Shown here: in pieces, positions 25,760 to 35,576 of the stretch
Position numbering within the stretch: position 1 is the stretch's first letter
Layout: each line of letters opens with the position of its first letter
NCBI RefSeq assembly: GCF_900343085.1
Contig: NZ_OPYI01000004.1
Location: 62,001-126,000, forward strand
Reading direction: 5' to 3'
Length of the DNA stretch: 64,000 bases
Source: Aedoeadaptatus coli
GTDB taxonomy: Bacteria; Bacillota; Clostridia; Tissierellales; Peptoniphilaceae
Notes under the pieces: generated by a model
What the model was told of the DNA's origin: nothing
The model's input: the letters and a program-made list of their open reading frames with translations, nothing else
The model's database searches: none
Translations under genes and position numbers: made by a program

Positions 25760-26029
25760 ATGAAAGCTGTTGTCAGTGTTTTAGGTAAGGATCAGGTAGG
25801 GATTGTCTCCCGCGTTACGACGCTTTTGGCGGAACACGGTTTTAATATTTTGGACATTAGTCAAACCATCGTCAGCTCTTATTTCACCATGATTCTCGTG
25901 GTGGAACATGCCGACGAAAATTTTGCCCTGGAAAGCGTGGTCGGCGATTACGAAGCCCTGGGCAAATCCATGGGTTTGGACATTCGTATGCAGCACGAGG
26001 CGCTTTTTAGCCGCATGCACCATATTTAG
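25760..26029 (+). CDS. ACT-domain regulatory protein (UPF0237 type)
   Basis: 89 residues, one ACT domain: [20 protein letters not shown], then [10 protein letters not shown]. Start 25760 after AAAGGAGGG. A perfect TATAAT of the extended type (TGT before it) at 25729-25734 should drive it. ACT domains bind small ligands, often amino acids. It is followed after 14 bases by the UPF0210 gene, a pairing conserved in many Firmicutes, so the two probably act together. Confidence 0.85.
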   Translation: MKAVVSVLGKDQVGIVSRVTTLLAEHGFNILDISQTIVSSYFTMILVVEHADENFALESVVGDYEALGKSMGLDIRMQHEALFSRMHHI

Positions 26030-26043
26030 AAAGGACGTCTCTT

Positions 26044-27399
26044 TTGGATAATTCTTCGATTCTCGAAACAATTCACATGCTGGAGCATGAGAATTTAGAT
26101 ATACGAACGGCGACCTTGGGGATTTCCCTTATGGATTGCATTTCCGACGACGTGGACGTGGTATGTAAGCGGGTTTACGACAAGATCACCACTTTAGGTG
26201 CCGATCTGGTGGATGAAGCCAATGCCGTGGGCGCGAAATACGGGGTAAGCGTGGTCAACAAGCGCATTTCCGTGACGCCGGCCTCTTTGGTTTTGCCTCG
26301 GGGCACGAAAGAGGATTTCGTCAAGCTCGCCAAAGCCATGGACGATGCGGCCATTAAAATCGGCGTGGACTTTATCGGCGGCTTCTCCGCTTTGGTTCAC
26401 AGCGGCATGACGGAAAGCGAACGGGCGTTAATCGAGGCCATCCCCGAAGCTTTGGCCACGACGGAAAAGGTGTGTTCCTCGGTGAATGTGGGCTCCTCGA
26501 AGTCGGGCCTCAATATGGATGCCGTGGCTTTGATGGGAAAAGTGATTAAGGATGCGGCCTATTTAAGTCGCGACGCGGATTCCATCGGTTGCGCGAAGCT
26601 CGTGGTCTTCGCCAATGCCGTGGAAGACAATCCCTTTATGGCCGGCGCTTTCCACGGCACGGGCCTGGGGGATCACGTGCTTCACGTGGGCATTTCCGGT
26701 CCCGGCGTGGTCAAGACGGCCCTGGAAAAATTCCGCGGCGCGCCTTTCGACGAAGTGGCTCAGTGCATCAGCGAAATGACCTTTAAGATTACCCGCATGG
26801 GGGAATTGGTGGGCAAGGAAATCGCCAAGCGTTTGGACACGCCCTTCGGCACCATCGACCTGTCTCTCGCGCCGACGCCGGCGGTGGGCGACAGTGTGGC
26901 GCGGATTTTGGAAGAAATCGGCGTGGGCACCGTGGGCGGCCACGGCACGACGGCGGCTTTGGCCATGTTAAACGACGCGGTGAAAAAAGGCGGAATCAAC
27001 GCCTCCGCTCACGTGGGCGGCTTAAGCGGCGCCTTTATTCCCGTATCGGAAGATGAGGGCATGATTTCCGCCGCCGCATCGGGGGCTTTGGCTTTCGACA
27101 AATTGGAAGCCATGACCTGCGTCTGCTCCGTGGGACTGGACATGATCGCCATTCCGGGAGACACGCCGGCTGAAACCTTATCGGCTATGATCGCCGACGA
27201 GTCCATGATCGGCGTCATTAACCACAAGACCACGGCGGTGCGCCTGATTCCCGTTTACGGAAAAGATGTGGGCGATAACGCCACCTTCGGCGGCCTTTTA
27301 GGGGAAGCGCCCATTCTTCCCGTGCACAAAAACGACTGTGCGGCTTTCGCCGTGCGGGGCGGCTTTATTCCCGCGCCGATTCACAGCTTTAAGAATTAA
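26044..27399 (+). CDS. UPF0210/PFL (DUF711) family protein
   Basis: 451 residues from a TTG start at 26044 preceded by AAAGGACG. Matches the UPF0210 family over its length ([19 protein letters not shown] near the start, [43 protein letters not shown]). The family resembles glycyl-radical enzyme folds in structure but has no proven reaction. Its conserved partner is the ACT protein just upstream. Confidence 0.88.
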   Translation: MDNSSILETIHMLEHENLDIRTATLGISLMDCISDDVDVVCKRVYDKITTLGADLVDEANAVGAKYGVSVVNKRISVTPASLVLPRGTKEDFVKLAKAMDDAAIKIGVDFIGGFSALVHSGMTESERALIEAIPEALATTEKVCSSVNVGSSKSGLNMDAVALMGKVIKDAAYLSRDADSIGCAKLVVFANAVEDNPFMAGAFHGTGLGDHVLHVGISGPGVVKTALEKFRGAPFDEVAQCISEMTFKITRMGELVGKEIAKRLDTPFGTIDLSLAPTPAVGDSVARILEEIGVGTVGGHGTTAALAMLNDAVKKGGINASAHVGGLSGAFIPVSEDEGMISAAASGALAFDKLEAMTCVCSVGLDMIAIPGDTPAETLSAMIADESMIGVINHKTTAVRLIPVYGKDVGDNATFGGLLGEAPILPVHKNDCAAFAVRGGFIPAPIHSFKN

Positions 27400-27413
27400 A
27401 TCGAAGGGACCAA

Positions 27414-28466
27414 ATGACTGTTACGATACAAGAATTTGTCTCCATGATGACGCAAAATCCCGCCATTTTCCTTACGACCCTGCTGGTTTTGGCGGTGGTT
27501 TTCGTCAACGGCTGGACCGATGCGCCCAATGCCATCGCCACTGCCGTCTCCACGCGGAGCATCGAGCCGCAAAAAGCTATTTATCTGGCGACGCTCTTTA
27601 ATTTTCTCGGGGTCTTTCTTATGACGGCCCTAAACGCCAATGTGGCGGAGACGATTTACAATATGGTGGACTTTAACGGCAATACCAACGAAGCCTTAAT
27701 CGCCCTGGCCGCGGCTCAGGTGAGCATTGTCCTATGGGCCACGGCGGCTTGGTATTTCGGGATTCCCACGTCGGAATCCCACGCCCTGATCGCCGGGCTT
27801 TCAGGCTCGGCCATCGCCCTGCACGGAGGCCTCGCCGGGATCAACGGAGCGGAATGGATGAAAAACATCTACGGTCTCGTCCTTTCCACGGTGGTGGGTT
27901 TTCTTATGGGCTATGTGGTGGTGGAGATTATTAAGCGGCTCTTGGCCGGCTCCGACCGGCGCAGCACCAAGACCTTTTTCAAAAACGGGCAGATCGTTTC
28001 GGCGGCGGCCATGGCCTTTATGCACGGCGCCCAAGACGGGCAAAAGTTTATGGGCGTCTTTATGCTGGCCTTCAGCCTGGCTGCCGGCACCGGCGGTACG
28101 GGGCATTTTGTGATCCCCTCCTGGCTCATGATTTTAATTTCTCTGGTTATCGGCCTGGGAACGAGCTTAGGGGGCCTGAGAATCATTAAATCCGTGGGCA
28201 TGAATATGGTGAAGCTTGAAACCTACGAAGGCTTCGCTGCCGATATCGGCGCCGTCGTGAGCTTGCTCGTGGCATCCGTGGCCGGCTTTCCCGTGTCCAC
28301 CACCCACACAAAGACCACGGCCATTATGGGCGTGGGGGCATCGAAGCACATTAAAAACGTGAATTGGTCCGTGGTAAGCGAAATGGGCCTGGCGTGGATA
28401 TTGACCTTTCCCGGTTGCGGGTTGATCGGATTTATCGTCACCTATTTGCTTATTCATCTGATTTAG
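27414..28466 (+). CDS. inorganic phosphate transporter, PiT family
   Basis: 350 residues, about ten membrane segments. The two family signatures are seen: NGWTDAPNAIATAVSTRS near residue 31 and FMHGAQDGQKFMG in the middle, plus STTHTKTTAIMGVG. Low-affinity, cation-coupled phosphate uptake. Cotranscribed with the DUF47 gene 8 bases downstream, the usual PiT partner. Confidence 0.92.
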   Translation: MTVTIQEFVSMMTQNPAIFLTTLLVLAVVFVNGWTDAPNAIATAVSTRSIEPQKAIYLATLFNFLGVFLMTALNANVAETIYNMVDFNGNTNEALIALAAAQVSIVLWATAAWYFGIPTSESHALIAGLSGSAIALHGGLAGINGAEWMKNIYGLVLSTVVGFLMGYVVVEIIKRLLAGSDRRSTKTFFKNGQIVSAAAMAFMHGAQDGQKFMGVFMLAFSLAAGTGGTGHFVIPSWLMILISLVIGLGTSLGGLRIIKSVGMNMVKLETYEGFAADIGAVVSLLVASVAGFPVSTTHTKTTAIMGVGASKHIKNVNWSVVSEMGLAWILTFPGCGLIGFIVTYLLIHLI

Positions 28467-28474
28467 GAGAAGTT

Positions 28475-29101
28475 ATGAAAGAAAGAAAGTTCGATTACTT
28501 CCGAAAATTCAGCGACATGGCTCAAAAGGCATCGCTGGCGGCGGATCTTTTGCAGACCACCTTGGGTGCCTACGACGCGGCGAAACTGCGAGAGGCGACC
28601 GACGCCATGAAGCACATCGAAAACGACTGCGATCAGATCATGCACGACATAATGAATCGCCTGGCCGTAGAGTTTTTGCCGCCCATCGAGCGGGAAGACA
28701 TTATCGAGATCACGGACAAGCTGGACACGGTGGTGGATTCCATCGAGGAAATTTTGCTGAGCCTGTATATGTACCGGGTGCGCGAACTCATTCCCGAGAC
28801 CTTGGAATTTGTGGATCTTATCGTCGAAAGCACGGCCATGCTCGAGGAAGTGGTGTTGGAATTCAGCAATTTCAAACGCTCCAACGAGGTGAAGGAAAAG
28901 ATCATCCGCATCAATTCCCTGGAAGGGGAAGGGGACACTCTGTACTTAAATTCCATGCGTTCCCTCTTCGACTATACCGGCGAATTCGATTCCAGAAAGA
29001 CGATTATCTGGAAGGAAATGCTGCAGGTCTTGGAAAATTGCCTGGACAGCATCGAAGAATGTGCCAATGAATTTGAAACGGCCATGTTGAAAAACGGTTA
29101 A
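28475..29101 (+). CDS. DUF47 family PhoU-like phosphate transport accessory protein
   Basis: 208 residues, all-helical PhoU-like fold with many acidic residues (ENDCDQIMHDIMN, EREDIIEITDKLDTVVDSIEE). Start 28475 after TTAGGAGAAGTT. Family members regulate the PiT transporter encoded alongside. A strong terminator follows. Confidence 0.9.
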   Translation: MKERKFDYFRKFSDMAQKASLAADLLQTTLGAYDAAKLREATDAMKHIENDCDQIMHDIMNRLAVEFLPPIEREDIIEITDKLDTVVDSIEEILLSLYMYRVRELIPETLEFVDLIVESTAMLEEVVLEFSNFKRSNEVKEKIIRINSLEGEGDTLYLNSMRSLFDYTGEFDSRKTIIWKEMLQVLENCLDSIEECANEFETAMLKNG

Positions 29102-29110
29102 ATAAAAATT

Positions 29111-29136
29111 GCCCTCTCGTCTGTGAGAGGGCTTTT
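29111..29136. terminator. terminator between DUF47 gene and reverse-strand helicase
   Basis: Stem GCCCTCTC / GAGAGGGC with six-base loop and TTTT; A-rich on the other side, so it may serve both strands. Confidence 0.8.
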
Positions 29137-30999
29137 CTAATGCTCGCCTCGGGCGCTTACGATGGCGTCTTTCGCCCAGGTAAAAAATTCCGAGGGAGGG
29201 GCGGATTCTCGGTCCACGTGGCGGGGCCTTAAGAGGTAGAGCCGATTCTTCGCCCGGGTCATGCCCACGTAAAAGAGGCGGCGCTCTTCTTCCAAAAGTC
29301 GCGTCTCTTCCGCGGGATCCACTGCCGTCTTCGGCAGGGATGGAATGGCATCGGCGTTTAAATCCATAATAAACACGGCGTCAAACTCCAGCCCCTTGGC
29401 GCCGTGAAGGGTGGATAAAACCAGACCCTTCTCCCCGGCGCGGGAACCCTGCATGAGTCGGTCCAAGGTCTTGAGCCGGCCGATGAAGCTGTGGTAATCG
29501 TCGGTGTTTTTGGCGATGTACTTGGCGTAGTAGAGAATGCGCATGGACGTGGTCTTCGAGGAGCCGAAGGTGGCGGCGTGGCTCGCGATGTATTGTTCGT
29601 ATTCCAAGTCCTTTTGAATAAAGCGAAAGGCTTCGGCGGGGGCCAAGGTTTTTAAGTGCTGAAAATCCCGCTTCAGGGCCTTTACATCCCGGGCCACGTA
29701 ATCGGGGAGCTTTAAATCCGAAAGGGCGTCGAAGACCGAAGCGCCCACGCCTTTTTTCTCCAAGGCCTCGATCATTTTCTTCGACAAATAGCCGCGAATC
29801 TTGTAATAGAATGTGGAAAAGGCGGCGAGATCGGCGGGGTTTTGACTGAACTCGTAAATGGTCATTAAATCCTGAAGCACCCAGTGGCGGAAAAAGCGGC
29901 TCTTTCGCTCCTTGGCGGCGAAGGCGATGTTCTCCCGCTCCAAAAATTCCACGAGGCCGATGGAAGAGACGTGGTTTCGGTAGAGAACGGCCACGTCTTT
30001 CAGATCGTGTTTTTCGATTTCCGAGGCGATAAAGGCGTATTGCTTGTCTAAATTATTGAGCTCCACTGCGCGCACCTCCGGCCCCGGGCCTTTCACCGCG
30101 ATGGGCGTCTTTTGGTAGCGGGCCTTGTTTTGCTCGATGAATTTTGAGGAGAGGGAAATGATCTTTTCCTGTGAGCGGAAATTTCGGGACAAATAGTACA
30201 GGCTCAAGTCGTCGTAGCGTTCGTTCAGGTGAAGGAGCTCGCGAAAATCCGCCCCGCGAAAGCCGTAGATGGACTGATCGTCGTCGGCGACGATAAAGAG
30301 ATTGTTCTTGGGCTTTGCGATGGCTTCGATAATGGCCAGCTGGCCCTTGGAGGTGTCCTGGCCCTCGTCCACCTGAATGTAGTCGTAGGTGGCGCGCACG
30401 GCACGGAGAAGCCCCGGGTCCTGTTTAAAGATCTCCGGTACAAGGGTAATCATATCATCGAAGTCGATCCACTGCCTGTCCCGCTTCAGGCCTTCGTAGG
30501 CGGTATAAAACTTCAGAAAAAGCGGCGTGGCGGCTTCTTTGTTGTATTCCTTCGGATCCAGGACTTTGTTTTTCACGTAGCTGATCTCCCGAAGGAGGGT
30601 CTCCACCTGCTCTTCGTTGGGGCTTTTGTGCATGATCTCTTTCCAAAGATCCGTGGCGATGCGCCATTTGCTCAGGGCGCGATTGGATTCGATCAAGGTG
30701 TAGCTCGTGCCTCGGCGTCGCTCGTCGTTTTTCAGGACAGAGTAGCAGAAGCTGTGGATCGTGGAAAAAGACGGGGCAGGGCCCTCCGCGAAAAGGTTTT
30801 TGTAGCGAAGGCCCAGATCCCTGGCCGAGGCCTTTGAAAAAGTAATGGTAAGAATTTTTTTTCGATCCACGCCTTCGTCCATGAGCCGTTTCGTTCGGCT
30901 CAACAACATGGTGGTCTTGCCGCTACCGGGCACGGCCAAAACCAAGGCGGGGCCCTCGCCGTGGCCCATGGCTTTTAATTGTTCGTCCGTTAATTTCAT
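29137..30999 (-). CDS. UvrD/Rep-like superfamily 1A DNA helicase
   Basis: 620 residues. ATP-dependent 3'-5' DNA helicase. Walker A VPGSGKTT (motif I), ITFSKASA (Ia), QVDEGQDTS (II), DDDQSIYGFRGA (III), NFRSQEKI (IV), STLHGAKGLEFDAVFI (V) and FYVGMTRAKNRLYL (VI). Shorter than PcrA/UvrD (about 720), with a reduced C-terminal tail, so it is a diverged paralogue and not the main housekeeping PcrA. ATG 30999 sits 5 bases after GGAGG; an in-frame GTG at 31005 overlaps that site. Confidence 0.9.
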   Translation of the reverse strand: MKLTDEQLKAMGHGEGPALVLAVPGSGKTTMLLSRTKRLMDEGVDRKKILTITFSKASARDLGLRYKNLFAEGPAPSFSTIHSFCYSVLKNDERRRGTSYTLIESNRALSKWRIATDLWKEIMHKSPNEEQVETLLREISYVKNKVLDPKEYNKEAATPLFLKFYTAYEGLKRDRQWIDFDDMITLVPEIFKQDPGLLRAVRATYDYIQVDEGQDTSKGQLAIIEAIAKPKNNLFIVADDDQSIYGFRGADFRELLHLNERYDDLSLYYLSRNFRSQEKIISLSSKFIEQNKARYQKTPIAVKGPGPEVRAVELNNLDKQYAFIASEIEKHDLKDVAVLYRNHVSSIGLVEFLERENIAFAAKERKSRFFRHWVLQDLMTIYEFSQNPADLAAFSTFYYKIRGYLSKKMIEALEKKGVGASVFDALSDLKLPDYVARDVKALKRDFQHLKTLAPAEAFRFIQKDLEYEQYIASHAATFGSSKTTSMRILYYAKYIAKNTDDYHSFIGRLKTLDRLMQGSRAGEKGLVLSTLHGAKGLEFDAVFIMDLNADAIPSLPKTAVDPAEETRLLEEERRLFYVGMTRAKNRLYLLRPRHVDRESAPPSEFFTWAKDAIVSARGEH

Positions 31000-31042
31000 A
31001 GTCACCTCCGTGAGAGTATATCACGACTTGTGGGAATTGTCC

Positions 31043-31071
31043 TTTTCAAGACGAGAAGCTTGGTATATAAT
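31043..31071 (+). promoter_or_regulatory. promoter of PAP2 phosphatase gene
   Basis: TTTTCA (31043-31048), 17-base spacer, TATAAT (31066-31071). Confidence 0.5.
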
Positions 31072-31084
31072 GGGGGAAGTAGGT

Positions 31085-31642
31085 ATGTACAGGATGGTGA
31101 AGATGAAAAATCCGTTTAAAGCGTTTGACGATTATTTTCTCGATCGTATAAACAAGAAATTGAAAAACAAGTATTTTGATTTCTTCTTTTACAACTATAC
31201 GAACATAGCGGGCCCGGGGTTTCTCGGAATCCTATCGGTTTTTATGTTGGTGATCGGAAAACGTTGGATCGGAAGTGCCGCTACGGAAATGGTATTGGCC
31301 CTTGTGATCTCCACGATCGTCGCGCAGATTTTAAAGCGCATCATCAGCCGGAGTCGCCCTTATTGGGTGAGTAAGAATTTAAACACCTACGGCATCGACC
31401 TGAGGGATTATTCTTTTCCTTCGGGGCATACCACTGCGGCCTTTACGGTGGCGACGACATTTTCTCTGTATTATCCGAAAATGGCTGCGCTTTTTATTGT
31501 GATGGCGTTTTTAGTGGCTGTATCCAGAACCTATTTAGCCGTACACTATCCCACCGACGTCTTGGCGGGTGTGATCATCGGCATCATCGTCGGTTACGTG
31601 GTACATATGTATGTTTACGACAACCTGCTAAACTGGTTGTAA
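31085..31642 (+). CDS. PAP2-family membrane phosphatase
   Basis: 185 residues, several membrane segments. The three PAP2 motifs are complete: KRIISRSRP, FPSGHTTA and SRTYLAVHYPTD, giving a lipid phosphatase active site facing the outer side; undecaprenyl diphosphate or phosphatidylglycerophosphate are the likely kinds of substrate. Start 31085 is preceded by GGGGGAAG; an ATG 21 bases downstream is a possible alternative. Confidence 0.85.
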   Translation: MYRMVKMKNPFKAFDDYFLDRINKKLKNKYFDFFFYNYTNIAGPGFLGILSVFMLVIGKRWIGSAATEMVLALVISTIVAQILKRIISRSRPYWVSKNLNTYGIDLRDYSFPSGHTTAAFTVATTFSLYYPKMAALFIVMAFLVAVSRTYLAVHYPTDVLAGVIIGIIVGYVVHMYVYDNLLNWL

Positions 31643-31660
31643 GATGAGGAGGAAGATAAT

Positions 31661-32464
31661 ATGGTAATGACGAATTTCCTGCAAAAGAGAAGAACGGTGC
31701 GCGAATTTGATCCGGCGAAGTTGTCGGCCATGGAAATGGACTGGTTGAAAGACACTCTGGCAAAAATTGAAAAACAATCGGAAGCCAGCAGCGTGAGCTT
31801 CGCCCTCTACGAAAACGGCCAAGCCATTGCCGAAGCATTAAAAGGCAAAGCCGGTTATAGTGGCGTCATGATCGAAGCGCCCTACTACATCGCTCTGCGC
31901 GCAAAAAGCCACGAAAAGGCCGAATTGATTCGCACGGGCTACTATCTTGAAATGCTGAACACGGAACTCATCGAAAAGAATTTAGGTACTTGCTGGATTA
32001 CCACGGCCCACGTGGACAAGGACTTAAAGAAATCCCTGTTCGGCGAAGGCGGCGAATTTGTCGACTACATTATCGGCTTCGGTAAAGCTGAAAAACAAGA
32101 CGTATTCGAAGAAGATCGGGTCAGCCCCCGTCTCAGCGTCGACAAGATCGTATTCAAAGATCGCATCGGTTCCCCTGCATCCCTTACGGATCTGGAAAAC
32201 TACGGTCTGTTTGACGTATTCTCGTCCATCCGCTTTGCACCGAGCCACGTCAATGCACAACCCTGGCGTTTCCTCTTAAAAGATGACGGCAATATCGACC
32301 TGTATCTGGACAAGAGCAAAGGCGAAAAGAGCTACGTGGACATCGGCGTCGTTATGTTCTACTACGAAGCCATGTTGAAGAGCACGGGCACGGAAAAAAC
32401 CTGGACCTTAATCGAAGGGGCCGACGTCGACGGTTTGGAACCGGTCGCTACGATTTCTCTGTAA
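31661..32464 (+). CDS. nitroreductase-family flavoprotein
   Basis: 267 residues, FMN-dependent nitroreductase fold. N-terminal RRTVREFDP, middle YYIALRAKSHEKAELIRTGYYLEML, GTCWITTA, C-terminal FAPSHVNAQPWRFLL. Longer than small nitroreductases and similar to the TM1586-like group. Reduces nitro or quinone compounds with NAD(P)H; physiological substrate unknown. Start could be ATG 31661 or ATG 31667; AGGAGGAAG favours 31661. Confidence 0.85.
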   Translation: MVMTNFLQKRRTVREFDPAKLSAMEMDWLKDTLAKIEKQSEASSVSFALYENGQAIAEALKGKAGYSGVMIEAPYYIALRAKSHEKAELIRTGYYLEMLNTELIEKNLGTCWITTAHVDKDLKKSLFGEGGEFVDYIIGFGKAEKQDVFEEDRVSPRLSVDKIVFKDRIGSPASLTDLENYGLFDVFSSIRFAPSHVNAQPWRFLLKDDGNIDLYLDKSKGEKSYVDIGVVMFYYEAMLKSTGTEKTWTLIEGADVDGLEPVATISL

Positions 32465-32491
32465 TAGAAACAATCCAATCAGAATAGGGAA

Positions 32492-32518
32492 GGAGCGTCG
32501 AGAGGCGCTTCTTTTTTT
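32492..32518 (+). terminator. intrinsic terminator after nitroreductase
   Basis: Stem GGAGCGTC / GGCGCTTC with G-T pairs, GAGA loop and seven T residues. Confidence 0.85.
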
Positions 32519-32519
32519 G

Positions 32520-32572
32520 TTGACATGAAAAAGGGAAGCAGGTACACTATACATGAGCAAGTAAACATGTAA
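32520..32572 (+). promoter_or_regulatory. promoter and candidate metal-repressor operator of cadA-type gene
   Basis: Consensus TTGACA (32520-32525), 17-base spacer, TACACT (32543-32548). Directly downstream is an inverted repeat ACATG-N10-CATGT (32551-32570), the position where ArsR/SmtB-type repressors bind. No regulator gene is adjacent. Confidence 0.55.
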
Positions 32573-32586
32573 ATGGAGGTAAATAT

Positions 32587-34653
32587 ATGCGTACCTATGA
32601 ATTAAAAAATTTAAATTGCGCCAATTGCGCGGCGAAAATCGAAGCCCGTGTCGGCGACTTGCCTCAGGTCGCCGAAGCCAAGCTGGATTTTATTTCCAAG
32701 CGTTTGGTGGTAGACGGCGGGATCTCAACACAAGAGCTGCAACAACTGGTGGACAGCATCGAGGACGGCGTCGTGGTCGTGGAAAAAAATGCAGGCGAAA
32801 AGGGCCATCACGAAGACGGTGAAGGGGAGGAAGGCGATCTGAAAAAAGAAATCTTCGCCATCGCAAGTGCCGTTATGGCCGCCCTTTTGGTGCAATTTGT
32901 CTATAAAGGCCGTTTTCAAACGGCTTTATGGGGGATTCTTTTAATCGCCGCGGGCTTTGATATTTTTAAAAGCGCCGTGAAGGGCATAAAAAACGGCGAA
33001 GTCTTCGACGAAAATTTTTTAATGAGCGTGGCCTCTGTCGCCGCCTTTTACATCGGCGAACACGGGGAAGCCCTGGGCGTCCTCTTGTTCTACCGCCTTG
33101 GCGAAGCCCTGCAGGACTACGCCCTGGATCGCGCCACGGAATCCGTGGAGAGTCTATTGGCCCGCGATGAAGACACGGCCCATGTGGAAAAGGACGGTGC
33201 CGTCGTTGAAGTGGCGGCGGAAGATGTCGCCGTCGGTGATACGATTATCCTGCGCGCGGGAGACACCTTGGCCGCCGACGGTGAAGTGATGGAAGGAGAA
33301 GGCCATATCTCTAATCAACACATGACCGGCGAATCCGCGCCCATTTATGCGAAAGAAGGGGCGGACATGATGGCCGGTGCCATCGCTTTAGACGGCGCCT
33401 TTAAAGTGCGGGTGACGAAAGTGGCCGGGGAATCCACCATGGCGAAAATCCAAGGCCTCGTCGCCGACGCCCGATTAAACAAGGGCAAGACCGAAGCTTG
33501 GATCACCCGCTTCGCCTCCATTTACACGCCGGTGGTGGTGGCCTTGGCCGTACTCGTTGCCGTCCTGCCGCCCCTGGCATTTTCCGGAGATTGGAACACG
33601 TGGATCTACAAGGCCTGCGCCTTTTTAATTATCTCCTGTCCCTGCGCCTTGGTGCTTTCCGTACCCTTGACCATGTTTGCCGGCGTGGGCCGCGCCTCGA
33701 AAGACGGCATGTTTATTAAAGGCTCCACGTCTCTCGAGGCCTTGGCCGAAGCCGATGCCATCGCCTTCGACAAGACCGGCACCCTCACCGACGGCAAATT
33801 TACCTTGGCTCAAGTGGATGTATTAAAAGGCACGGAGGCGGATCTCCTCGCCTTGGCTGCCACGGCGGAACAATACTCCAATCATCCCATCGGCCGCTCC
33901 ATTTTAGAAAAAGCGACGCCCGTGGGAAATCCCGCCGACTACCGGGAGCTTTCGGGCAAGGGCATCAGCTGCACCGTGGAGGGAAAAGCGGTGGCCGTGG
34001 GAAACGAAGCCATGCTTCGTGAACTGGGCGTGGAAAATTCCCTCGACGGCATTCCCATGACCTCCGTCTACGTCGTGGAAGAAGGCGAACTTCTGGGCCG
34101 CATCGCCTTTGCCGATTCTGTGAAGCCCGGCGTGAAAGAGGCGCTGAAAAAATTAAAGGGCTTCTTAAAAACCTATCTCTTCTCCGGCGACAAAAAAGAA
34201 TTGGTCCAAGCCGTGGGAAGTGAACTGGGCATCGACGAAAGCGTCGGCGGCCTCCTTCCCGGCGAAAAGGTGGAGGCACTGGATCGGGCCCTGGCGCGAA
34301 AAGAAAAAGTCGTCTACGTGGGCGACGGCATAAACGACGCCCCGGTTCTCGCCAAAAGCGATGTGGGCATCGCCATGGGCACCGGCGGATCGGACATGGC
34401 CATCGAAACTGCCGACGTGGTCATCTTAGGCGACGACATTGGCCGCATTCCCTTCCTCTTCGATTTATCCAAACAAACCAGGAAAATCTGCTACGGCAAC
34501 ATCGCCTTTGCTCTCATCGTAAAAGTCCTCGTCGTGGTATTAAACATGCTGGGCATCGGAAATTTGTGGCTCGCCGTCTTTGCCGACGTGGGCGTATCCT
34601 TGATCTGCGTGATTATCGCCATGAGCCTTTTGAAATACAAGGGGCGAAGCTAA
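32587..34653 (+). CDS. cadA: Cd/Zn/Pb-type P1B ATPase (CadA/ZntA)
   Basis: 688 residues. Exports divalent heavy metals. N-terminal HMA domain with NCANCA (Cys14, Cys17), an acidic/His linker (EKGHHEDGEGEEGD at about 77-90) typical of zinc/cadmium pumps, six to eight membrane segments, TGES in the actuator domain, membrane CPC in SCPCALVLS, DKTGTLTDG, HP in SNHPIG and GDGINDAP. The CPC context and the linker separate it from the CopA at the left edge. Single gene with its own promoter. Confidence 0.9.
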   Translation: MRTYELKNLNCANCAAKIEARVGDLPQVAEAKLDFISKRLVVDGGISTQELQQLVDSIEDGVVVVEKNAGEKGHHEDGEGEEGDLKKEIFAIASAVMAALLVQFVYKGRFQTALWGILLIAAGFDIFKSAVKGIKNGEVFDENFLMSVASVAAFYIGEHGEALGVLLFYRLGEALQDYALDRATESVESLLARDEDTAHVEKDGAVVEVAAEDVAVGDTIILRAGDTLAADGEVMEGEGHISNQHMTGESAPIYAKEGADMMAGAIALDGAFKVRVTKVAGESTMAKIQGLVADARLNKGKTEAWITRFASIYTPVVVALAVLVAVLPPLAFSGDWNTWIYKACAFLIISCPCALVLSVPLTMFAGVGRASKDGMFIKGSTSLEALAEADAIAFDKTGTLTDGKFTLAQVDVLKGTEADLLALAATAEQYSNHPIGRSILEKATPVGNPADYRELSGKGISCTVEGKAVAVGNEAMLRELGVENSLDGIPMTSVYVVEEGELLGRIAFADSVKPGVKEALKKLKGFLKTYLFSGDKKELVQAVGSELGIDESVGGLLPGEKVEALDRALARKEKVVYVGDGINDAPVLAKSDVGIAMGTGGSDMAIETADVVILGDDIGRIPFLFDLSKQTRKICYGNIAFALIVKVLVVVLNMLGIGNLWLAVFADVGVSLICVIIAMSLLKYKGRS

Positions 34654-34682
34654 CTGTGGTATAATACCATCGGGAGGCGACG

Positions 34683-35576
34683 ATGGTAGATAAATGGAAA
34701 AATTATCAGATTTTAGCGAGAGATTTTCTCGATGCAGGCGACAATAAAGAAGCCTTAAATGCCTATTTAAAGGCGGTGGACTTTGCGCCGAGCAAGGAAG
34801 AATTGGCCAATGTGTATTTTGCCATTGCGGATCTCTATTGGCAGGAAGACAAGAGGACGCAGGCGGCGAAGTATTACCGCAAGATTCAGCGCCTGGGCGA
34901 ATACGCCGGCGCGGAATACGGCTTAGGGGTTTTCGCCCAAGAAGAAGGCGACATCGTGGATGCGGTGGGCCATTTCGAATACGCCCTGATGATCGATCCC
35001 GATTACGAAAGCGCCTGCTACGAATTGGCGCTCTTAAACGATCGAATCGGCTACAAAGACCGGGCCCTGGAACTTTTCGAGCGCTGCGCCGAATTGGTTC
35101 CCGACAACGGCGTGGTCTATTCCGACATGGCTTCCATTTACGAAGAGCGAAAAGAGTACAAAAAAGCCCTGGTCCTCGCCGAAAAAGCCGTGGCCCTGTC
35201 CCCGGCGTACAGCATCGGCTATTACAATCTGGGCGTCATCTACCAAAAGACCTTTAAAAACGAAAAGGCCCTGGCCGCCTACGAAGATGCCTTGGCCCTC
35301 GACGAAACCTATGCGCCGACTTATTTAAATATGTCGGCCATTTACTTGCGCATGAAAGCGCCGGAAAAAGCCATCGCCATCTTAACCGAAGGCATCGACA
35401 AAAACCTAAACAGCGTAAATTTATACTACAATCGCTCGTGCAGCCACATGCGCTTGGGAGATAAAGAAGCGGCGATCCGCGATTTAAAGCGGGCCATCGC
35501 CATCAATCCCCACGCGAAGCTGTGGGCATCGAGGGATGTGGATTTAAAAGACATCGTCCGGGAGGTAGAAGATTGA
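34683..35576 (+). CDS. tetratricopeptide repeat protein
   Basis: 297 residues made of about eight TPR repeats (for example ALNAYLKAVDFAPS, AAIRDLKRAIAINPH), a protein-protein interaction scaffold. No signal peptide. RBS GGGAGG. A TATAAT at 34658-34663 lies upstream but without a clear -35. It overlaps the methionine aminopeptidase start (TTGA), so the three genes TPR-map-cyclophilin form one unit, all linked to protein handling. Confidence 0.88.
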   Translation: MVDKWKNYQILARDFLDAGDNKEALNAYLKAVDFAPSKEELANVYFAIADLYWQEDKRTQAAKYYRKIQRLGEYAGAEYGLGVFAQEEGDIVDAVGHFEYALMIDPDYESACYELALLNDRIGYKDRALELFERCAELVPDNGVVYSDMASIYEERKEYKKALVLAEKAVALSPAYSIGYYNLGVIYQKTFKNEKALAAYEDALALDETYAPTYLNMSAIYLRMKAPEKAIAILTEGIDKNLNSVNLYYNRSCSHMRLGDKEAAIRDLKRAIAINPHAKLWASRDVDLKDIVREVED

